Below, one piece after another: positions 49,165 through 56,509 of a stretch of 64,000 nt of DNA. The DNA lies in contig JANNDY010000106.1 of NCBI GenBank assembly GCA_031378345.1, positions 62,001 to 126,000 of the forward strand, in the 5' to 3' direction. Each line of letters opens with the position of its first letter. Position 1 is the stretch's first letter. This DNA comes from Emticicia sp031378345 (GTDB lineage: Bacteria; Bacteroidota; Bacteroidia; Cytophagales; Spirosomataceae). The notes under the pieces were generated by a model. That model searched no databases. It was given only the letters and a program-made list of their open reading frames with translations, and had not been told where the DNA came from. The position numbers and the translations under genes are program-made.

Positions 49165-49201
49165 CAAAAATATACATTAAAAAGTATATACTAAAAAGTA
49201 T
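49165..49201 (-). promoter_or_regulatory. Candidate promoter and operator of the methylase operon
   Basis: The minus strand carries TATTTTTG (49165-49172), a full -7 consensus match, 34 bp upstream of the ATG. Immediately upstream are two direct copies of TAAAAAGTAT (49178-49187, 49192-49201) that enclose the palindrome AGTATATACT (49183-49192), with a further TATAC/GTATA dyad. The repeats lie where the -33 region would be, which suits a repressor or a methylation-sensing regulator (inference). Confidence 0.5.
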
Positions 49202-49315
49202 CTATGGTTCAAATCAAAAATAAAGCCATTTACAGCATAAATTGAAAAGATAAACTATCAAAAATTTGTGATATATTTCAAAAATGTGCCATAAGTAGGC
49301 TTTTCAAGTTTTTTG

Positions 49316-49636
49316 TCAAATCATCAACTTCTCAATATTAAGTCCAGCAATTCGCATTGCTTCGTATTCGATTTCGACAATATATTCAGTTTCGTCTTGA
49401 CTAAAATATTCATTGTCCCAGCCATTGAAATATAGCTGCACTTGGGTTTGTAAATTACTCGTTTTGGCTGCAAGATGGTTTATCAAAAACTCTGTAAAAC
49501 GCTCTACTTCCTTGTGCATTCGCTCCACGGTCGAGCTTGACGACGGCACAAGTTCTCGGTCTTCCCAATCGTCCAAAATAAATCTTTCTTTGAGTTTGTA
49601 GGCTTCTAATTGCTCAATGCGTTCCTGATTTGACAT
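49316..49636 (-). CDS. Small hypothetical protein, 106 residues
   Basis: Soluble acidic protein, probably mostly helical (ERIEQLEAYKLKERFILDDW, then a Ser-rich break, then a long helix VERMHKEVERFTEFLINHLA). The pattern YFNGWDNEYFSQDETEYIVE followed by EAMRIAGLNIEKLM faintly recalls DUF5713-type proteins, but the similarity is not strong enough to assign. The ATG at 49636 is preferred over 49654, which lies inside the divergent promoter dyad. It is transcribed divergently from the GHL10 gene through a strikingly symmetric promoter region. Confidence 0.6.
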   Translation of the reverse strand: MSNQERIEQLEAYKLKERFILDDWEDRELVPSSSSTVERMHKEVERFTEFLINHLAAKTSNLQTQVQLYFNGWDNEYFSQDETEYIVEIEYEAMRIAGLNIEKLMI

Positions 49637-49640
49637 TATG

Positions 49641-49690
49641 TTTTTTTTGTTCAAAATTAATCAAAAATTAGTAATTTTGAACAAAAAAAA
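49641..49690. promoter_or_regulatory. Perfectly symmetric divergent promoter (19-bp inverted repeat)
   Basis: TTTTTTTTGTTCAAAATTA (49641-49659) is exactly reverse-complemented at 49672-49690 around a 12-nt spacer. The right arm contains the -7 box TAATTTTG (49672-49679) for the plus gene, and the left arm contains the same box for the minus gene (49652-49659). Each arm also supplies the TTTG candidate -33 box of the opposite promoter, 22 bp from its -7 box. Confidence 0.75.
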
Positions 49691-49703
49691 TTGAACTCAA
49701 CCT

Positions 49704-51509
49704 ATGAAAATCACTTTTGCAACAATACTATTTTGCCTTTTTCTATTCATCGCCCAAGCCCAAAACCCAAAACGAGAATTTCGAGGAGCTTGGATTGCCA
49801 CCGTTGGAAATATTGATTATCCTACAAGCAAAACCCTCACTTCGGCACAACAGCAAGCAGAATTTATCAAACTTCTCGACCAACATAAGCAAGCAGGCAT
49901 CAATGCAGTAATGGTGCAAATTCGTACCAATGGCGATGCTTTTTACCCTTCTGAGCTTGCTCCATGGTCTGAATTTCTGACAGGCAAACAGGGAAAAACT
50001 CCCGAGCCATATTACGATCCAATAGCTTTTATGATAGCCGAATGTCGTAAACGTGGCATTGAGTTTCATGCTTGGTTTAACCCTTATCGGGCAGTTTCTA
50101 ATGTCAACACGTCGGTTTTAGATGCTAAACACGTAGCAGTGAAGCACCCCGAATGGCTTTTAGCGTACGGAAACCTACGAGTGCTTGACCCTGGAAATCC
50201 CGAAGTTATCAAACACGTAACACAAGTAGTAATGGAAGTTGCCAATAAATATGATATTGATGGTGTGCATTTCGATGATTATTTTTATCCTTACCCAACA
50301 ACAGGTTTGACACTCAACGATTCGGTAACTTATGCCAAAAACCCAAGAGGGATTTTGAAAAAAGTCGACTGGCGAAGAGACAACGTAAATATATTGGTAA
50401 AAACAATTTCGGACAGTTTGAAATCGGCGAAACCTTGGGTAAAATTTGGCATTTCTCCTTTCGGCATTTGGCAAAATAAGTCGTCGGCACAGCCTTTGGG
50501 TTCGGCAACTGGGGGTTTAGAAAGTTATAATGATATTTATTGTGATTCAAAAATTTGGCTACAAAATGGCTGGGTGGACTATATCGCCCCGCAGATTTAT
50601 TGGAACATCGGCTTCACAGTTGCCGACTTTGCCATTTTAGTGCCTTGGTGGGCAAATAATGCCTTTGACCGACATCTTTATATTGGTCATGCTGCCTATC
50701 GCATCAATGCAAGTGATAATACGACTTGGCAAAATCCTACGCAAATGCCAAATCAGATTCGACTAAATAGTAGTAATGCAAAGGTACAAGGAAGCATTTT
50801 TTATAATACAAATACGCTTAATAAAAACCTTTTGGGTTTTCGAGATTCATTGATTACGAAGTTTTATAAAAGCCCTTCGCTCATGCCCACAATGGCTTGG
50901 AAGGATATTATTGCACCTGCAGCACCTCAAAATTTGACCACTATTTTGTCAAATAATGGTCTTCAACTCAAATGGAATAAACCAACAGTTGGCACTTCTG
51001 AAATCGAAAAAATAAGGGGATATGTCGTCTATCGTTTTGCCAATAATGATGCCGTAGATATTACCAAATCTGAGGCGATTCGGACAATTATTGCCAAAGA
51101 TACCACGGCTTTTTTTGATGCAGAAACTACTCCACAAGCCTTGCGATATACTTATGTCATTACAGCACTCGACCGCTTACATAATGAAAGCATTCCGTCA
51201 AATACCTCGTCAGTTGTAGTTATAACAGGCATTGAGGAAGAAAATCTGCCAACTGAACTTTCGCAAAATGCTCCAAATCCTTTTTCAGAAAACACAAGAA
51301 TTGATTTTCGTTTGGCAAAATCTGGCTACGTCTCACTCAAAATTATTGATTTTTGGGGCAGAGAAAATATCACGCTTTTAAATGAATGGAAACCAGCAGG
51401 AAGCCATAGCGTTGAGTTTGATAATCAAACTTTAAGCACAGGTGTTTACTTGTATATTTTGGAAACTTCGGAAGGTATTTTGAGCAAAAAAATGGTATTG
51501 ATTCGATGA
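49704..51509 (+). CDS. GHL10-family glycoside hydrolase with type IX secretion domain
   Basis: Secreted protein of 601 residues. The signal peptide ends FIAQAQN. A GHL10 (DUF187) TIM-barrel covers about 22-390: EFRGAWIATVGNIDYP, GINAVMVQIRTNGDAFYPS, IEFHAWFNPYRA, YDIDGVHFDDYFYPYP and DYIAPQIYWN. Acidic residues in these loops are candidate catalytic groups. An FN3-like domain follows (about 400-505), and the C-terminus (about 515-601: LSQNAPNPFSENTRIDFRLA, ending GILSKKMVLIR) is a type A T9SS sorting domain. It is likely to hydrolyse a cell-wall or other polysaccharide at the surface. Its promoter is the right half of the symmetric dyad. Confidence 0.92.
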   Translation: MKITFATILFCLFLFIAQAQNPKREFRGAWIATVGNIDYPTSKTLTSAQQQAEFIKLLDQHKQAGINAVMVQIRTNGDAFYPSELAPWSEFLTGKQGKTPEPYYDPIAFMIAECRKRGIEFHAWFNPYRAVSNVNTSVLDAKHVAVKHPEWLLAYGNLRVLDPGNPEVIKHVTQVVMEVANKYDIDGVHFDDYFYPYPTTGLTLNDSVTYAKNPRGILKKVDWRRDNVNILVKTISDSLKSAKPWVKFGISPFGIWQNKSSAQPLGSATGGLESYNDIYCDSKIWLQNGWVDYIAPQIYWNIGFTVADFAILVPWWANNAFDRHLYIGHAAYRINASDNTTWQNPTQMPNQIRLNSSNAKVQGSIFYNTNTLNKNLLGFRDSLITKFYKSPSLMPTMAWKDIIAPAAPQNLTTILSNNGLQLKWNKPTVGTSEIEKIRGYVVYRFANNDAVDITKSEAIRTIIAKDTTAFFDAETTPQALRYTYVITALDRLHNESIPSNTSSVVVITGIEEENLPTELSQNAPNPFSENTRIDFRLAKSGYVSLKIIDFWGRENITLLNEWKPAGSHSVEFDNQTLSTGVYLYILETSEGILSKKMVLIR

Positions 51510-51547
51510 TTTATTTTCGTAGATACCTTTGCAAAATGTTTAAATTT

Positions 51548-52009
51548 CTATTTTTTCTCGGTTCTTGATTTTCCTTCGGTGGTCATTGCCATCTTTTGAT
51601 TTCGAGTCATTGATTTTACAAAAGTAACATTCCTAAATCTCAAGGTGCTCCAGTCCTCATCAATGGCTACTGCACGCACAGCTTCAAAGTCATTTTTACC
51701 AAGAATATCCCAACCGTAATCTCTGCCAATTTCTACTTTATATTTTTTTGAAGTGCCTTTTGGATAAGCAAACCAAAGAATTACATCGCCCTTCAATGCT
51801 GTGCTTATGCTTGAAAAGTATTGCTCAATTTCTGCTTTAGTTTTTACAAAAACCAAAACAAACTCAATGTTTTTTGCTTCTTCAATGTTGGTTTTGATGG
51901 CCGAAAAGTATTTCATTGCCTCTAATTCAGCATCAAATTCTGTTGGATGATTGATAATGAAAATTTCTTTTTGGTCTTTGAAGTTTAGTTTTTTGAAGAG
52001 ATATGTCAT
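51548..52009 (-). CDS. Hypothetical protein, 153 residues
   Basis: No named family is recognised. Cytoplasmic by composition: no signal or membrane helix. The fold appears alpha/beta: TYLFKKLNFKDQKEIFIINH, KNIEFVLVFVKTKAEIEQYF, DVILWFAYPKGTSKKYK, then AVAIDEDWSTLRFRNVTFVK. The motifs W-F-A-Y-P-K-G-T-S and DEDWSTLRFR look like conserved features of a small Bacteroidota/Firmicutes hypothetical family. The C-terminus is basic (TTEGKSRTEKK). It lies 48 bp downstream of the DUF4230 gene on the same strand, so they may be cotranscribed. Confidence 0.65.
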   Translation of the reverse strand: MTYLFKKLNFKDQKEIFIINHPTEFDAELEAMKYFSAIKTNIEEAKNIEFVLVFVKTKAEIEQYFSSISTALKGDVILWFAYPKGTSKKYKVEIGRDYGWDILGKNDFEAVRAVAIDEDWSTLRFRNVTFVKSMTRNQKMAMTTEGKSRTEKK

Positions 52010-52056
52010 TCAATTTTATGGTTTTATTGCTACAAATGTATTAAAAAAATCAGGCT

Positions 52057-52698
52057 TCATGACTCCCCTACCTCCAGAAAAGGCGTAAATTCAATCAATT
52101 CTTTAGCTTTTGACTCTGGCAATTGCTTAAATTCGACCTCCCAATTCATCGAAGCTGCCAATTGGTTCATCATTAACCCAACTTGGCGATTAGCAACCTT
52201 GGGCAAATCGCTTGTGAGGGCTTTGTCTTGCATCACTTTTTTTGCTTCGTTCAGAATAAAAGTATAATCGTCGTGGTTAAATTTATTGAGCCAACCATGG
52301 TCAATGTCATAAAATTTATAGTCGGTATCTATCGAAAGTACCTCAGCTTGCGGAAATTCTTCAATAATCAATTTGCGGGAAGCATCGTCTCGCCTGACTT
52401 TCATTCGGCCAAAGTCAAAACCTACCGAAACCTTCGCCCGTGAAATAACCAAGGCTTTTTTATTGACATTGAAAAAGCCCAAAAACTCCTTTTTGCTATT
52501 GTGGTCATAGATTTCGGTAAAATATCCTTCGGCTACTACTACCTTAAAAACCTTTTCGATACGTTCGAGCAAAAGCGTGGACTCTTGGCGTAATTGATCT
52601 TTATTATCACGCAATTTTTTTCCGTACATCCAATTGAATATCTGCCAAGAAGCAATACCGCCAATGGCAATAGCTACGAGAAAAATCAAAATTTCCAT
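52057..52698 (-). CDS. DUF4230 family membrane-anchored protein
   Basis: This 213-residue protein has one N-terminal membrane anchor (EILIFLVAIAIGGIASWQIF) and a cytoplasmic or periplasmic DUF4230 domain (about 35-205). Recognisable features are LLERIEKVFKVVVAEGYFTE, a beta strand with AKVSVGFDFGRMKV, LIIEEFPQAEVLSIDTDYKF, and a helical C-terminal half. The function of DUF4230 is unknown; the family often stands alone or near stress genes. It precedes the hypothetical gene at 51548 and diverges from miaA. Confidence 0.85.
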   Translation of the reverse strand: MEILIFLVAIAIGGIASWQIFNWMYGKKLRDNKDQLRQESTLLLERIEKVFKVVVAEGYFTEIYDHNSKKEFLGFFNVNKKALVISRAKVSVGFDFGRMKVRRDDASRKLIIEEFPQAEVLSIDTDYKFYDIDHGWLNKFNHDDYTFILNEAKKVMQDKALTSDLPKVANRQVGLMMNQLAASMNWEVEFKQLPESKAKELIEFTPFLEVGES

Positions 52699-52715
52699 AG
52701 AAAAACTAATTATAA

Positions 52716-52742
52716 ATGAGTGAATGAGCGAATGAGTGAATA
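52716..52742. repeat. Tandem AATGAGTG-type octamers
   Basis: AATGAGTG, AATGAGCG and AATGAGTG lie head to tail in the divergent gap between DUF4230 and miaA. Related words (CGCTCATTCTATCATTCGCT) occur after the sugar dehydrogenase gene at 12078-12105, and at 37984-38085. Confidence 0.6.
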
Positions 52743-52772
52743 AAAATAGAATAAATTTTGTAAAGAATAACT

Positions 52773-52780
52773 TAAATTTG
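52773..52780 (+). promoter_or_regulatory. Candidate -7 promoter element for miaA
   Basis: TAAATTTG is a full match to TAnnTTTG, 23 bp upstream of the miaA ATG. Confidence 0.45.
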
Positions 52781-52803
52781 ACCGATTCATTAAATTTATA
52801 AAA

Positions 52804-53742
52804 ATGATATTTCCAGAAACTTTGACTTTATCCAACTCAAAAAGTAACTTAATTATCATTGCAGGACCTACGGCAGTAGGCAAAACCGAACTCTGTATAA
52901 AATTAGCAAAGCTATTAGATACCGAAATTATTTCGTCAGATTCTCGACAATTCTACCGTGAGTTGAGCATTGGCACTGCCAAACCTACGCCTCAAGAAAT
53001 GGACGGCGTGGTGCATCATTTCGTTGATTCACACAGCATCACCGAATATTATAGTTCAGGAGATTTTGAGCGTGATGCCATAAAACTTTTAGAAGAAAAT
53101 CTTTTCTTGAAACACCAAAATGTAATCATGACAGGCGGCTCAGGACTTTTCATCAAAGCAATTATTGATGGACTCGACGAAATGCCTGAAGCACCTTTAG
53201 AATTACGCCAAAAACTAATGCAACAACTTGATAATCAAGGAGTTGCGTTTTTGGCAGAGCAATTGAAAGAACTTGACCCTGAGTATTGCCAAACGGCAGA
53301 TTTACAAAATTCGCAGCGAGTGGTGCGAGCTTTGGAGGTGTGTTTGAGTACAGGAAAACCTTTTTCTTCGTTTCATAAAAAGGCAAATATTGAGCGAAAT
53401 TTCAATATTATAAAAATAGGAATCGAGCGTCCACGTGAGGAATTGTATGAGCGAATAAACCTCAGAATGGACTTAATGCTAAAAAATGGTTTGCTCGAAG
53501 AAGTGAAATCTTTGTTGGCTTTTCGACATCATAATGCCCTGCAAACCGTTGGCTACAAAGAAGTTTTTGATTATTTGGACGGAAATTACGACTACAAAAT
53601 AATGGTGGAATTATTGAAACGTAACTCCCGAAGATATGCCAAACGCCAAATGACGTGGTTTAAAAATCAAGATGAATTTCAGTGGTTTTATGGCACTGAT
53701 TTTGAAGGAGTCAAAGTGTATATTCTCACAAAAATTACATGA
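52804..53742 (+). CDS. miaA: tRNA dimethylallyltransferase
   Basis: Transfers the dimethylallyl group to N6 of adenosine-37 in tRNAs that read codons starting with U. The 312 residues fit the family. Walker A is GPTAVGKTELCIK (about 21-33), followed by ISSDSRQFYRELSIGTAKPT, then the conserved HHFVDSHSITEYYSSGDFER, the catalytic-fold segment MTGGSGLFIKAIIDGL and the C-terminal TVGYKEVFDYLDG and KRQMTWFKN. All active-site regions seem intact. The gene ends within the leader of the following gene (TGA overlap of ATGA at 53739-53742). Confidence 0.97.
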   Translation: MIFPETLTLSNSKSNLIIIAGPTAVGKTELCIKLAKLLDTEIISSDSRQFYRELSIGTAKPTPQEMDGVVHHFVDSHSITEYYSSGDFERDAIKLLEENLFLKHQNVIMTGGSGLFIKAIIDGLDEMPEAPLELRQKLMQQLDNQGVAFLAEQLKELDPEYCQTADLQNSQRVVRALEVCLSTGKPFSSFHKKANIERNFNIIKIGIERPREELYERINLRMDLMLKNGLLEEVKSLLAFRHHNALQTVGYKEVFDYLDGNYDYKIMVELLKRNSRRYAKRQMTWFKNQDEFQWFYGTDFEGVKVYILTKIT

Positions 53743-53780
53743 AATTTAGATTTTTAATAATACTGCATGGCATTTTTTTA

Positions 53781-53859
53781 AAAATCCGTGAAAATCTGTG
53801 TTTCCAACGGAATCCGTGTTATCCGTGTTCTAATTTCGACGAAAATGGAACACGGATTT
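53781..53859. repeat. ATCCGTG word repeats and hairpin
   Basis: AAAATCCGTG, AAAATCTGTG, AATCCGTGTT and ATCCGTGTTC follow each other directly, and GAACACGGAT (53848-53857) is the exact complement of 53821-53830. It lies between miaA and the next likely start (53862), which supports reading it as non-coding although a frame stays open through it. Confidence 0.65.
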
Positions 53860-53861
53860 AT

Positions 53862-54680
53862 ATGGATTTTCAAAAAAAAATCAACAAAAACAAAAATTTT
53901 CATGTAGTATTATTTTTCATACTTTTTTTATTTATTTCCCTGCAAAACTCTTTCAGTCAGACCTTTGAAGAAATGAGGTTTATGACTGAAGACAATACTA
54001 TTTATACGCAATATCGGCAGTTTTTTTACAAATATTATTTCCTAAAAAATAAAGATACACTTCTTGTAAAACTTTATACAAAACCCGATGCTATTGCTCC
54101 TTATGAAGAGTCTTGGAAGCTCGAATCTAAGTCAAAACTCACTTTTGAGCAAGATTTTACTGCCATTCATCAAGTTGCTATGACCGTAAAAGCTGGTGAT
54201 TATTTTGGAAAAGAATCACTGCTACAATATGATTATTTGAGCAAAGAACGCCGAGGAATGAGGCACGAACAAACGGGTTTGGTAGAAGTTTGCAAAGACA
54301 TTTCGATAAATCCGCCAAAAAACAACCACTTTTTGATTACCGAACTCAACCCTTTTCCTGAGATTCGAGAACCTTTCATCAAAGATAATTCTTGGCAAAA
54401 TAACACCACCACAAGCAATATTGGGGGAAGTCAAAAATGGAAGACTTGGCAAGGAAATATCCATGTAAATTCGACTTATCGCATCAGAGATATTCAGACA
54501 ATCAAAACAAATATTGGTTTCATGAAATGTTTTGTAGTAGAAGCTGAGGGCGAAAGTTTGCTCGGACAAACGCACTTGACTGCCTATTTTAATGAAGAAT
54601 ATGGCTTCGTAAAACTCAACTACACCAACATCGACGGCAGCTTTTTAGTGATGGATATTTATTCTGTGAAAAAGTATTGA
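53862..54680 (+). CDS. Secreted or membrane-tethered hypothetical protein
   Basis: This 272-residue protein of unrecognised family has an N-terminal segment (MDFQKKINKNKNFHVVLFFI, LFLFISLQNSFSQ) that forms a signal peptide or single anchor. The mature region is rich in aromatic and beta-forming residues: YRQFFYKYYFLKNKDTLLVKLY, IHQVAMTVKAGDYFGKESL, WQGNIHVNSTYRIRDI, FMKCFVVEAEGESLLGQTHL and GFVKLNYTNIDGSFLVMDIY. The C-terminal half recalls lipocalin- or DUF3108-like barrels, but this is uncertain. The ATG at 53862 is selected over 53739 because the earlier part encodes the ATCCGTG repeat leader. It stands 119 bp after miaA. Confidence 0.65.
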   Translation: MDFQKKINKNKNFHVVLFFILFLFISLQNSFSQTFEEMRFMTEDNTIYTQYRQFFYKYYFLKNKDTLLVKLYTKPDAIAPYEESWKLESKSKLTFEQDFTAIHQVAMTVKAGDYFGKESLLQYDYLSKERRGMRHEQTGLVEVCKDISINPPKNNHFLITELNPFPEIREPFIKDNSWQNNTTTSNIGGSQKWKTWQGNIHVNSTYRIRDIQTIKTNIGFMKCFVVEAEGESLLGQTHLTAYFNEEYGFVKLNYTNIDGSFLVMDIYSVKKY

Positions 54681-54790
54681 AAGTTTCTGCACCGAAGGTC
54701 TGACCTTGATTGAGCTTTCTTTTTTTGCCTCTCAATAAATTTTCAAATAGAAACTCATTTTTTTCTTGCAATTTCAAAGTTTTTTTTTCT

Positions 54791-54798
54791 TATATTTG
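54791..54798 (+). promoter_or_regulatory. Candidate -7 promoter element for the S74-domain protein
   Basis: TATATTTG matches TAnnTTTG, with a TTG (54766-54768) 22 bp upstream as a possible -33 box. Confidence 0.5.
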
Positions 54799-54841
54799 AA
54801 TTGGTTACCTTTTTAGTAAACCCAATTTAACCTTTATTCTC

Positions 54842-56011
54842 ATGAAAAAAAACAATACTATTCTCCTCCGAATGGTTATTTTCTGTTGCGTTATGCTTGC
54901 AAATGAAGCCTTTGCACAGATTAAAAAGCAACCCAAAACTCTGCAAAAAGCATCAATTCCTTCTACGAAAGCGAAAGTTTATGCAGAAAAACGCTCTCCT
55001 CAGCAGTTTTTATTAGACCAACAAAAAAATATTGAGCTACAAAAAAGTGTCGCTGATGTGGTAGTGCCAGATGACCAAATCATACAAGGCAGCCAATGTG
55101 TAGGATTTGACTGCGTAAATAATGAGTCATTTGGCTTTGATACACAACGTTTCAAAGAAAACAATACCCGAATAAAATTTGAAGATACAAGTGTAGGAAA
55201 TTTTCCGACTAACGATTGGCAAATCGAAGCCAATGAAAGTGCCAGTGGCGGAGCAAGCTCATTTGCAGTTCTTGATGTTGATGGCTCAAAAACGCCCTTC
55301 AAAATGATTGCTGGAGCTCCAACAAATTCATTTTTTATGGACGGTACTGGAAGGATAGGTTTAAAAACTGGCACACCGGTTTTAGACCTTCATATAAATA
55401 CAAGCAATACTCCTGCTACGAGGTTTGAGCAAAATTCAAGTGGTGGTTTTTCTGCTCAAACTTGGGACATGGCTGGCAATGAAGCCAATTTTTTTATTAG
55501 AGATGTAACTGGTGGTAGTCGTTTGCCATTTCGTATTCGCCCGGGAGCTCCTACAAGTAGTATTGATATTCAGGCTGATGGAAAAATTTGGGTAAAAAAT
55601 GCCATCGTTCCTGCATCAGATATTCGACTTAAGCATAATTTTGAACCAATTAATGATGCTTTGGGAATTATAAATAAATTGAATCCATTAAGATATGATT
55701 TTCGACATGAGGAATTGAAAGAAATGGGTTTGCCAAAAGAGCATCAGATTGGCTTGATTGCCCAAGAAGTCGAAAAGATTTTGCCTGAACTCGTTTCCGA
55801 AATCTCAGAGGCAAAAGACAAAACAAAATATAAAGGCTTAAACTACACAGGCTTAATTCCTATTCTGATTCAGGGTATGAAAGACCAGCAAGAAGAAATA
55901 GAAAGGCTCAAGTCTAAAATTGCCAATTACGAAGCTCTCAACGCTCGAATGGAACGCCTCGAAGCGATGCTCAATAAAGAAGAAAAAGAGAAAAAAGCAG
56001 AGAAGAAATAG
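54842..56011 (+). CDS. Secreted protein with C-terminal S74 intramolecular chaperone domain
   Basis: This 389-residue protein has a signal peptide (MLANEAFAQ) and a low-complexity basic N-terminal region (to about residue 80). A repetitive beta-structured middle follows (about 100-255) with IAGAPTNSFFMDGTGRIGLK and FRIRPGAPTSSIDIQADGKI. A peptidase S74/endosialidase chaperone domain (about 258-340) contains ASDIRLKHNFEPINDALGI, NPLRYDF, and QIGLIAQEVEKILPELVSE. The last 40 residues form a coiled coil rich in Lys and Glu. S74 domains trimerise the upstream beta fibre and cut themselves off with Ser-Asp chemistry (family knowledge). No phage genes are nearby, so this is probably a surface fibre of the cell itself. 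Confidence 0.88.
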   Translation: MKKNNTILLRMVIFCCVMLANEAFAQIKKQPKTLQKASIPSTKAKVYAEKRSPQQFLLDQQKNIELQKSVADVVVPDDQIIQGSQCVGFDCVNNESFGFDTQRFKENNTRIKFEDTSVGNFPTNDWQIEANESASGGASSFAVLDVDGSKTPFKMIAGAPTNSFFMDGTGRIGLKTGTPVLDLHINTSNTPATRFEQNSSGGFSAQTWDMAGNEANFFIRDVTGGSRLPFRIRPGAPTSSIDIQADGKIWVKNAIVPASDIRLKHNFEPINDALGIINKLNPLRYDFRHEELKEMGLPKEHQIGLIAQEVEKILPELVSEISEAKDKTKYKGLNYTGLIPILIQGMKDQQEEIERLKSKIANYEALNARMERLEAMLNKEEKEKKAEKK

Positions 56012-56088
56012 ACGTAGAATAAAAAATAATTTCTACAATAATTAATCATAACTTATTGATAATCAATTTTTTATAAAATATTTAGAAA

Positions 56089-56469
56089 ATGAAAAGAACA
56101 TATATTTTTACCATTTTATCATTACTTTGTTTTTCGGCATTTTGTCAGGAAACTGCTGATGAAAATGGTCGAACTGCTACGCAACGTTTGGCAGTTTCGG
56201 CGGTAGTTTCAAAGCCAGCGATTTATCTTCAAGAAGATATTTCTACGAAATCTGCAACGGCATTTAGCATGAATTTTTCTTTGCCCGAAGGCAAAACAGC
56301 AGGTGAAATAATTATTTTTCACCCAAAAATTGACCAAGAATTAAAGAAAATTAGTCTCAGCCAAAGACAAGGTACAGTGCAAATTTCGACTAAAGATTTG
56401 CCCGCTGGAGTTGTTGTTGGGCTTTATGCCGATGGTGTTTTGCTTGAAAGTAAGCAAGTGAAACTTTAG
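56089..56469 (+). CDS. Small secreted beta-sandwich-like hypothetical protein
   Basis: This 126-residue protein has a signal peptide (MKRTYIFTILSLLCFSAFCQ) and a mature region of about 105 residues that alternates strands, such as TAFSMNFSLPEGKTAGEIII, KKISLSQRQGTVQIST and AGVVVGLYADGVLLESKQVK. This resembles the core of T9SS C-terminal domains (immunoglobulin-like) but is not attached to another domain. It lies 77 bp after the S74-domain gene on the same strand and may belong to the same unit. Confidence 0.65.
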   Translation: MKRTYIFTILSLLCFSAFCQETADENGRTATQRLAVSAVVSKPAIYLQEDISTKSATAFSMNFSLPEGKTAGEIIIFHPKIDQELKKISLSQRQGTVQISTKDLPAGVVVGLYADGVLLESKQVKL

Positions 56470-56509
56470 TAGAAATTTTCAAAAAATGAGACATTTCTTC
56501 GGAAATGTA

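Noticed and set aside
53739..53861. N-terminal 41 codons of an extended form of the 53862 gene
   Set aside because: The stretch encodes the ATCCGTG dispersed repeat and delays the signal peptide; the ATG at 53862 gives a normal one.
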